Below are positions 55,804 through 64,000 of a DNA stretch of 64,000 nucleotides, in pieces (within the stretch, counting starts at the first letter, position 1; the number at the start of each line of letters is the position of its first letter). Both the position numbers and the translations under genes were made by a program. This stretch comes from Anthoceros angustus (taxonomy: Eukaryota; Streptophyta; Anthocerotopsida; Anthocerotales; Anthocerotaceae), in assembly GCA_010909165.1 (NCBI GenBank), contig VJWM01000044.1, positions 1,054,001-1,118,000 of the forward strand, given 5' to 3'. The notes under the pieces are model-generated. The model was not told where the DNA came from. It worked only from the letters and a program-made list of their open reading frames with translations, and did not search any database.

Positions 55804-56641
55804 CTCCGGCCCCGCCACCTTGTCCAAGATGTCGTCACGGCGGCATGGGAAAATGGTCCTTCGCCATTGGCGGCGTGAGCTTCCTCCAATCTGACACGGA
55901 TTGTAGGCGGCGCTAGCGCCGCCAAGAAAGTCGCGCCACATTCGGCCCGCCACCTTGTCCAAGATGTCGCCCACGGGCGGGCATGGGAAAATGGTCCTTC
56001 TCAGTGGCGGCGTTGAGCTTCCTCCAGTCCTGACAGACACGGATCTGCCCTTGCTGTTTCTTTGGCACTACAACAATGGGTGCTACCCATTCGCTGTTCA
56101 CGATTGGGAAGATGATGTCCGCCTCCAGATATTTATCCAGGACCTCCTTAACCTTGAGCGAGTGCTTGGGATTCAGTTTATACTGCCGAATCCGAACAGG
56201 CACCGCCCCTGGCTTCAGATCTATCCGGTGTTCGCCCCACTGTTTCGGAATGCCCTTCATGTCCGTGACCTTGAAAGCAAACACCTCACTAAATTCCCCT
56301 AACAGCTGAGTGAGGCCGTGCTTCAACTCCGCCGACATGCCCTTGCGGAACTTCAGGAATTTGCCCAGGCGGACCTCCACGTCTTCTACATCATCAGGAT
56401 TGACCGTTTCTCTTTCCCTCGCCGCTTCGCTACGCCCAAAGCCATCGTCCTCCATCCGGGGTTCATCCTCACGCATTCCCCATTCCCGGAAGAGCTCGTC
56501 TGAGGTGAACCGGATTACTTCCTCGGGGTCCTCCTCGTCCGGTGGATTCCTTGTTTTTCCTTCCTCCTCCGAGTCCGGCGCAGCCTCCACTCGGAAACAA
56601 CTGATTACCTCCGCTCCGAAAGTGTCCCTCCGGTAGTCCAT
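55804..56641 (-). pseudogene. reverse transcriptase, N-terminal half (5' side of the LTR insertion)
   Basis: Reads EHRIDLKPGAVPVRIRQYKL, then NSEWVAPIVVVPKK, IRVCQDWRKLNAATEKDHFP and DILDKVAG, the fingers and palm start of a Ty3/gypsy RT. The DILDKVAG segment and flanking LTR end occur twice (55804-55890 and ~55915-56010), a ~115 bp duplication at the insertion border. The rest of RT continues at 50911. Confidence 0.9.
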
Positions 56642-57119
56642 CTCTTCTTCGGACCACGAGATTTTTGGAAAGGGTAGTCCTCATTCGTATCTTCGCGCTC
56701 ATCGTCCCCACTATCTTCTGTGAGGTGTACCCTCCGTGGTGCTTACGGCCCCACCACGTGTGTCCTTGCTCCAGGTAATCGCTACCCGTCCTTCCCTTAC
56801 CTTCGGATCCCAGTCTACTGGCTTGAAGTGTATCTCCTTCCTTCCGAAGTGTAGTTTTGTCTGAGCGAGTCCCACCTGTGGTCGCCCAACAAGACCTCAG
56901 ACTGCAGGTCCCAGGTCCGATGACCACGAAGTCCAATGTATAGGGTGCTCCCGCTATGGTGGCTTGGACTCCGGACAGCTCCCCCGCTGGCGCGCGCCGT
57001 GACATGTCCGCCATCCTGAGGGTTTTGGTGGATGGCTCAAAGGCGGTGAACCCCAACCGTCTTGCAGTGGCCTCCGTGATGAGGTTCACTCCTGACCCGG
57101 TGTGGGCACGCTTAATCAC
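56469..57119 (-). pseudogene. retroviral-type aspartic protease fragment
   Basis: Contains TGSGVNLITEATARRLGF with the active-site TGS, and TLDFVVIGPGT further on. The residue before TGS is His in the present reading, where Asp is expected. Frameshifts separate it from RT. Confidence 0.75.
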
Positions 57120-57778
57120 ACCCGCAATTTCTACTCAACCACCGCCCGGTCCGATGAGATACTACTCTTACCTCCACGTTCTTGACCTTCCGGCCCAAGG
57201 AGTTTCGGCGTGGTTGTGTCTCCCTGATGGCCCTCCGGACTTCCTGCCGATACTTCGGGTTGTCTTTTAACAACTGCCTAAGTGACACCAAGTGTTGTTG
57301 ATCCATCATCAAGTCGGCCACCTTGAAAGGCGTGGGTGGCTCCTTCACTGCATCGCGTGTTCGCCTTGACTCTTCCAGCGATCCGCCACCGCCCTGTGGT
57401 GGTCGGACCACCTCCGGGTCCTGTCGGATCTCTTCCTGAAGCATCTCCGCCACTTCCCGAACCACATCCGGTGGGAACTGGGGTGTTGCCTTGGGTGAGT
57501 CCGTTTCTCCTAACGTTTCCGGGCTTGGTTGGCTTCCTCCGCGTAGCCGATTTAACTCGCCTTCCTTAGCCGGAGCCTCGCAGTGTCCTGCCCTCCGTAT
57601 CCGTTGGACTATCCCCATTTTTCTTCCTCTTCAATTGTCTCCTCTCCTTTCGCTTTCTACGGGGCTTGACACTTCCAGACTCAGTGTCCGCCTCCTCCTT
57701 AGCCGAACTCGCCTGCACCACTGCTCCAAGTTCCTTCGGCGCCTCTTCCCACTCCGCCACCGTGCCTTCAATCAGTAG
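57112..57778 (-). pseudogene. gag-protease linker region of the gypsy element
   Basis: Charged frames rich in Glu, Lys, Pro and Arg between the CCHC knuckle and the protease, with no recognised domain. Confidence 0.55.
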
Positions 57779-59023
57779 CGCGCCTTAGGGAGGGAGGCGA
57801 GGGCGCTCTGCTCCCGCCGGGGTGGCATAGCGCACTGCCCGAACGAGGATTCTCTATTGCTGTACCGCCATGTGCCCCGCCATAATCTCCACACAGGCGC
57901 TCAAAGTCCCCGTTGCCTTGCCGAGTGGGGTATGGGCACGCGTTGGAGTAGTGCCCGGGGTTCCCGCAGTTCCAGCAGACTACCGCCATCCTGAGAATTC
58001 CTGGAGGGGCTCCCATGCGATGCTGCATCGGAGGTCGATGCACGGATGGCCCATCGGGTACATCGTCTTGGGATACCGCGGCCCCGGTGGTGCTTCTTGC
58101 ACTTGGTATGCGTCCTCCCACTGCTCCTCGGACTCTTCCCCGTAGTCGTACTCCACCTGGTTCACGGGTCTGGAGGGGCAGTTAGCCTTCGAATGCCCAT
58201 GTTGGTGGCACACCGCACACCACAGATGGGTCCGGACCGTGGTGGCCGCCTTCCGCCGTTCTTTATCCTTCACTTGGTTGATTGTCAATTCCTCCACCCT
58301 CTTCATTACCCGTTCCAGATCTTCCCTCAACCCCGCTACTTCTTTCAAGGGAGTTGGGTCAGGCGGAACCTCTCGCATCGGTGCAGGCATCATATATAAC
58401 CTCCTTCTTCTCCACCCTCCGCTTGACTACGGGCTTTTTCTTCTTATTTCTTCGGCGAGGTTCTTCTTCCTCATCCTCGGATTCTTCTTCAGAGTCCTCT
58501 TCCTCCGATGCCACCTCGGTCTCATCATCCTCCTCTCCGAGGGTTCTTCATCTCTGAGTCCCACCGCTTCTTCTTTTCTTCTTCCTCCGGGCGTCCTCGT
58601 CGTTGGTGCATCGATTCTTCAGAGTTCTCCGCCGGACCGCCTTGCTCACATCCTTCTTCGCCAACAAAGAAGACGTGCTTAGCCATTGGCTTGGGTAAGC
58701 CAGCTGCGAACCAACGTATCGCCTGCATGGTGGTGTGGGTGGGGTGTCGATCTCGAAGAGCGTAGAACCGTTCAATGTACGATCCCAACTTCTCCGCCTT
58801 GCCTCGCCTGTGTTCTCGAGTTTGACAAGACGAGCCGCCCTTGATCGATCCCACTCAATCTTTCCAAGAAGGCATCCTTCAATGCTTCGAAGGTCGTAGG
58901 GGAGGCGTTACAGGCGGCCGGTACTTTCTCATGCCAGCTGGCATTTCGGGACCCCTTGGAACAGCTGGATAAGCTGCGCATCCGAACCTTCTCCGTTGAA
59001 GTTCGCCTCACACAAGTCCTCAC
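57768..59023 (-). pseudogene. gag region with two CCHC zinc knuckles
   Basis: In transcript order: a gag-like segment (FERLSGIDQGRLVLSN region, FYALRDRHPTHTTMQAIRWF), an acidic/Lys-rich spacer, a coiled-coil-like stretch (GLREDLERVMKRVEELTINQ), zinc knuckle CAVCHQHGHSKANCP, then a second knuckle CWNCGNPGHYSNACP. Several frameshifts break the frame. Confidence 0.88.
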
Positions 59024-59115
59024 GGTTCTCAGGCTCTCCTTCTTACCTCCAAAGAGGAGTACTCATCCTCCCGATCCACACTTACCTTCCTACTTGGCTA
59101 CGGAGCGATCTCATT

Positions 59116-59131
59116 CCCAAGAACGGCGCCA
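59116..59131 (-). other. gypsy primer-binding site, copy 1
   Basis: Minus-strand TGGCGCCGTTCTTGGG directly follows an LTR end (CGCCACA plus TTT). TGGCGCCGTT-type sites are standard for large plant Ty3/gypsy elements. Confidence 0.8.
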
Positions 59132-59279
59132 AAATGTGGCGCGACTACCGACGGCCAGTAAGCAGCACAATCCCGTGTCGTTGTAGTAAGGAGTCCGCTC
59201 CCCTAGAGAATGATAAGCTCCGCTGCTTTTCGACCGATCCTTACTTTGCGTCCGCTCAACTTTAACACACGCAATCGCT

Positions 59280-60347
59280 GCTTTTATGCCTAACTACTCA
59301 TAACGTTTCACCGAACAGCCCGGTGGTGCTTCTTGCACTTGGTATCGTCCTCCACGCTCCTCGGACTCATCCCCGTAGTCGTACTCCACAGTTCCACCCA
59401 GTGCGGAGGCGATTAGCCTTCGAATGCCCATGTTGGTGACACACCGCACACCACAGATGGGTCCGGACCGTGGTGGCCGCCTTCCGTCGTTCTTTATCCT
59501 TCACTTGGTTGATCGTCAATTCCTCCACCCTCTTCATTACCCGTTCCAGATCTTCCCTCAACCCCGCTACTTCTTTCAAAGGAGCTGGGTCAGGTGGAAC
59601 CTCTCGCAGGTGCAGGCATCATAACCTCCTTCTTCTCCACCCTCCGCTTGACTACGGGCTTTTTCTTCTTATTTCTTCGGCGAGGTTCTTCTTCCTCATC
59701 CTCGGATTCTTCTTCAGAGTCCTCTTCCTCTTCCTCCGATGCCACCTCGGTCTCATCATCCTCCTCTTGAGGTTCTTCATCTTGATCAGGCCCGTTTCTT
59801 CTTTTCTTCTTCCTCCGGGCGTCCTCGGTCGTCGTTGGTGCATCGATTCTTCGTAGTTCTCCGCCGCTCGGACCGCCTTGCTCACATCCTTCTACGCGGC
59901 GGACGTGTAGCCATTGGCTTGGGTAAGCCAGTTGCGAACCAACGTACCGCCTGCATGGTGGTGTGGGTGGGGTGTCGATCTCAAGAGCGTAGAACCGTTC
60001 GATGTACGATCCCAATTTCTCCGTCTTGCCTCGCTTCAGGTTCTCGAGTTTGGACAAGGCGTGGCCTCGATCCCACGGAATCTTTCCAAGAAGGCATCCT
60101 TCAATGCTTCAAAGGTCGTAGGGGAGGCGTTGCGGTAGGTACTTTCTCCAGTACCAGCGTAGACCCCTTGGAATTTGGATAAGCTGCGCATCCGAACCTT
60201 CTCCGTTGAAGTTCGCCCGTGACACGAAGTCCTCCACGAAGGTTTCAGCGTCTCTCTCCTTCTTACCTCCAAGAGAGGAGTACTCCTCCACTTGCACTTA
60301 CCTTCCTGCCAGCTACGGAGCGATCTCATTCCCAAGAACGGCGCCAA
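59280..60347 (-). pseudogene. second gag copy with its own PBS
   Basis: Repeats the gag segment, the spacer and the first zinc knuckle (CAVCHQHGHSKAN) with different indels. Ends upstream at a second PBS (60331-60346). Confidence 0.85.
60331..60346 (-). other. gypsy primer-binding site, copy 2
   Basis: Same TGGCGCCGTTCTTGGG motif as at 59116, followed on the higher-coordinate side by about 650 bp of LTR end sequence. Confidence 0.8.
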
Positions 60348-60349
60348 AA

Positions 60350-60990
60350 TGTGGCGACTTTGACGGCGGTAGGGGCCGATCCGTGTCGTTGTAGTAAGGA
60401 GTCTGTTCGAATGGCTCCGTTTGCAGCGTTCAAGATCCTTACTTTGCGTCCGCTCAACTTTAACACACGCAATCGTCGTTTCGTCTAACTACTCATAACG
60501 TTCACCGAACGGGCCGGTGTGTAAGCGTTTGAGACCGTTTGCGTCCGTATCGTTCCGCCGTCACTCGTCCCTTAAGTCCGCTCCTCTCATCACTCACTAC
60601 GCTCATCAACCTTGGAAAAGAACGCAAGTGGCTACACGCCCCGACCTCCGTTGCTCAACTGGCCTCTCCGTCCGGCTCAGACGCCTCCCGAGTTCCTCCG
60701 GCTCACACGCCCGGCGACACCGGGCCGCCTGGACGAACACGGGTCCCCGCCGCCTCCCCGCACACACCACCACACGCTAGGGTCCGTCACGGGACCTTGA
60801 TCGGCCTCCCGAGCCGCAGGCTCGCCTGACTCAGACTCACGCTTAGCATGAAGACACACAAAGGTTTGCAAGAAACGCGATCAACACCAAGAGAAGATGA
60901 TTTATTCCGAAAGCAAATTTCTTATACTACGCCCAAGTCGGCGTCTTTATTACACTATTCGAGCCGGTGGCTACCAAGACGCCTAATCGG
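60350..60990 (-). mobile_element. LTR-end fragment between the second and third gag/PBS copies
   Basis: Shares the terminal ~600 bp of the LTR (GATCCTTACTTTGCGTCCGC, the TATA/polyA module near 60905-60950). It then breaks abruptly into gag sequence again. Confidence 0.8.
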
Positions 60991-60994
60991 CCGC

Positions 60995-61409
60995 CTACCA
61001 TCCTATTCCTCCTCCTATCTCCTTCGCTTGCTGTGGCCTGGAAGGTCCTGGTTCCGCCTCGGTATTGGTGGTCCAATCTCCGTCTTGCCTCGCTTCAGGT
61101 TCTCGAGTTTGGACAAGACGTAGCCTTCTTGATCGATCCCACGGAATCTTTCCAAGAAGGCATCCTTCAATGCTTCGAAGGTCGTGGGGCGTTGCGGCGG
61201 TACTTTCTCGGTACCAGCCCTTCCCCGGACCCGCAATTTGGATAAGCTGCGCATCCGAACCTTCTCCGTTGAAGTTCGCCCGCGACACGAAATCCTCCAC
61301 GAAGGTTTGCGTCTCTCTCCTTCTTACCTCCAAGAGAGTACTCATCCTCCGCGCATCCACACTTACCTTCCCTGCCAGCTACGGAGCGATCTCATTCCCC
61401 ACGGCGCCA
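60995..61409 (-). pseudogene. third, short gag/PBS copy
   Basis: Contains only the gag start region (NFNGEGSDAQLIQI, LLGKIPWDRSRR-like frames) and a degraded PBS at 61397-61409 (TGGCGCCGT then a deletion). Confidence 0.75.
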
Positions 61410-61412
61410 AAA

Positions 61413-64000
61413 TGTGGCGACTTTGGTGACCGTAGGCGCACAATCCGTGTCGTTGTAGTAAAGTCTTCAGAGAATGGCTCCGTTTGCAGCGTTTCGATCC
61501 TTACTTTGCGTCCGCTCAACTTTAACACCGCAATCGTCGTTTCGTCTAACTACTCATAACGTTCACCGAGCGGGCCGGTGTATTAAGCGTTTGAGACCGC
61601 TTGCGTCCTATCGTTCCACGTCACTCGTCCCTTAAGTCCGTTCCTCTCATCACTCACTCGCTCATCAACCTTGGAAAGAGCATTAGTACTACCCAGGACC
61701 TCCTCCGTTGCTCAAGCGGGTCCCTCCGTCCAGACTCTGCCGCCCTCCGGAGTTCCTCCGGCTCACACGTTCGGTCGCTCGTGGGCGGCGCTGCAGGCGA
61801 ACACGGGTCCCGGTCGCTCTTCCCTGCACACACCACCACACGTTAGGGTCCGTCACGGGACCTTGATCGATCTCCGGGCGCCGTGCACCTTTCGATGACT
61901 CGGGACTCACGTTAACGGGAAGACACACAAGGTTTGCAAGCAGCATCAACACCAAGAGAAGATGATTTATTCGGCGGCCTCGGCCCTCTTATACGCCCAA
62001 GTCGGCGTCTTTATTACACCCTATTTGTGGCCAGCTCGATGCGCCCTAATCGGCCGCCTACCATCCTATTCCTCCTCCTATCTCCTTCGTCGGTGGGCTG
62101 GGAAGGTCACAGGTTCCGTCTCGCAGCCATCAAGACCCTAATCGGATCCGCGAGGCGGACCCCTTCCTCTTCCTAACTGTTACACGGCGGCGGGTCCGAC
62201 GACCGCACACACAACGCTGCCCCTGCCCCCAAGGGTCCCTCCTAGGGGCCACCGACCGCCGCCTCCCTGCCAGTAAGCCTGAGGGACCTCCTCCGTTGCT
62301 CAGCGGGCCTCTCGTCCGGCTCAGACGCCTCCCGAGTTCCTCCGGCTCACACGTTCCGGTGCTCGGCCGGGCGGCTGCAGACGAACACGGGTCCCCGATC
62401 GCTCTTCCACGCACACACCACCACGTTAGGGTCCGTCACGGGACCTTGATCGATCTCTCGGGAGGCCGTGCACCTTTCGACTCGGGACTCACGTTAACAA
62501 GACACACACAAGGTGCAAGCAGCATCAACACCAGAGAAGATGATTTATTCGGCGCCTCGGCCCTCTTATACTACGCCCAAGTCGGCGTCTTTATTACACC
62601 CTATTACGGTGGTGGCCAGCTCGATGCATGTCGCCGCCTACCATCCTATTCCTCCCTCCTATCTCCTTCGTCGGTGGGCTGGGAAGGTCACAGGTTCCGT
62701 CTCGGTATTGGTGGTCAATCTCTCCCGTACAGCGATTGCGGGCGCGCAATCGGATGATCGCGGCGGACCCCTTCCTCTTCCGGAATCACATCGGGTTGGG
62801 CTCGTGGCGGTCGGCCGTTACCACAACGTCTTCCCCCCCAGCCCCTGGGTCCCCTCCCGGTGGGGCCGCATTGTCTGCTCCCCGGTAAGTCGGAGGGACT
62901 CCTCCTTGCTTCCCGAGTCCGGACTGAGGTCCGGCCTCGACCCGAGTCTCGAACTGGAGTCTCGCTTATTCCCGAGTCCGGCCTCACGGGTCCGTCTCAT
63001 CTCGGGTTCGGACCTCGGGGTCCGTCTCATCTCGGGGTCCGGCCCCCAAGCTCCGGACTTATCTCGCGGGACCTCATCGCTAGGTCCTCATCCCTACCCA
63101 CCGACCCTTGTCTTGGGTGGGTTGGCTTCCTCCTTCCGCCTTCGTGGCCACCGCCTATCCTCCCGAGCAGTTGTGGACTTACCCCGAGATCCGCTTGGCT
63201 GGCCCCGCCTCCTCCCGAGGCTCTTCTCCCCGCTGCCTCCAAACAGGCCACTAGGGTCCCTGTCGCCCCATGCCCTTCATCCCTTCTCGAGCCTTCCGGG
63301 TCCGTCCATGTAGCGCACCGAGGCTTCCAATGCCTTAAGGAGCTCGTGGTAGTAGGCAAAATCCGAGTCAATTTGCCGGATTGCCTCTTCCACATGTGCC
63401 CGAGCACCCGATACTCCTTCGCCATTGGTGCTCCGGAGCCGAGCGGGCCGTCCGCTTGCCGGACCATCCCCGCCAGTTCGTTAGCCGGAGCCGGTCAATC
63501 TCCCGTCGATTCGGCGCACCCAATCGGATGATCGCGGTGGACCCCTTCCTCTTCCGGAATCACATCGGGTTGGGCTCGGCGTGATGCGGCGGCCGCCGTT
63601 ACCACGTCTTCCCCACAGCCCGGTGGGTCCCCTCGGTAGGGCCACCATTGTGCTCCCCGGTAAGTCGGAGGGACTCCTCCTTGCTTCACGAGTCCGGACC
63701 TCGGGGTCGGTCTCGACTCCGGTCTGAACTTGAGTGCCTTATTCCCGAGTCCGGACTGGGTCCGGTCTCATCTCAGGGGTTCGGACCTCGGGGTCCGAAC
63801 TTAGTCCGGTCCCCAAGCTCCGGACCCCTTGTCTGCGGACCTCTTGCTGGGTCCTCATCCCTACCCACAGGCCCTTGTCTTGGGTGGGTTGGCTTCCTCC
63901 TTCCAGCGCCTTTCGGGGCCCCTCTATCCTCCCGGCGGGTTGCGGTGGACTTACCACGAGATCCGTTGTATTGGCGCGTCCTGCTCCTCCCAGGCTCTTC
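61413..64000 (-). mobile_element. 5' LTR region of the minus-strand gypsy element, partly duplicated, running off the window
   Basis: LTR end sequence next to PBS copy 3, then the TATA/polyA module (~61990). A ~580 bp duplication repeats this stretch (second module ~62567), followed by the 330-bp-type repeats (62880-63560 and from 63655). It corresponds in inverted orientation to the last ~1.6 kb of the LTR at 50912-55803. Confidence 0.8.

Noticed and set aside
1-64000. tRNA, rRNA and CRISPR features
   Set aside because: I looked for tRNA box motifs, rRNA-like blocks and regular short repeat-spacer arrays and saw none that could be supported by eye. The tandem arrays have diverged units without spacers.

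Overview
The window is nuclear DNA of a land plant. Every gene I could model has short introns (57-147 bp, apart from one of 490 bp) with GT-AG borders and one GC-AG exception. It carries plant PPR genes, a plastid-type MurE with the meso-diaminopimelate motif DNPR, and a ropporin/RSP11-like flagellar protein. A flagellar gene beside plant PPR genes points to a lineage with swimming sperm. The compact introns and PPR richness fit a Selaginella-like lycophyte best. This is inference; no taxonomic search was possible.

Gene-dense part, 1-24.6 kb. In order: the 3' end of MurE (+); a calmodulin-like protein (+); an organelle-targeted TruA-type tRNA pseudouridine synthase (+); a head-to-head pair of copia-type LTRs forming a ~0.6 kb-arm palindrome (6.7-8.0 kb); a ropporin/RSP11-like gene (+); an intronless 949-aa P-class PPR gene (-); a second calmodulin-like gene (+); a THUMPD1/TAN1 tRNA-acetylation adaptor (-), divergent from a GGQ-motif release-factor-like gene (+); a small predicted mitochondrial protein (+); and a three-qRRM hnRNP F/H-ESRP-like RNA-binding protein (-). 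I joined exons by hand, and every join keeps frame.

Middle part, 24.6-43.9 kb. It is mostly AT-rich and repetitive. Real genes here are the 20S proteasome alpha-5 subunit (8 exons, 237 aa) and a secreted proline-rich protein with a Cys-containing tail. It also holds a broken PLS-class PPR pseudogene, a trihelix-like fragment, a ~60 bp tandem array beside a foldback element, and a ~1 kb tandem duplication.

Right part, 43.9-64 kb. It is GC-rich Ty3/gypsy retrotransposon sequence. A minus-strand element (gag, protease, RT, RNase H, integrase) is split inside its reverse transcriptase by a plus-strand LTR of about 4.9 kb. The host element has repeated partial duplications (integrase end, RT/RNase H/integrase block, gag/PBS block) and many small indels, so no intact polyprotein remains.

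The TruA, THUMPD1, release-factor-like and PPR genes make this a neighbourhood rich in RNA-processing and translation functions, several with organelle-type N termini. There is no operon logic; only the two divergent pairs suggest shared promoters.
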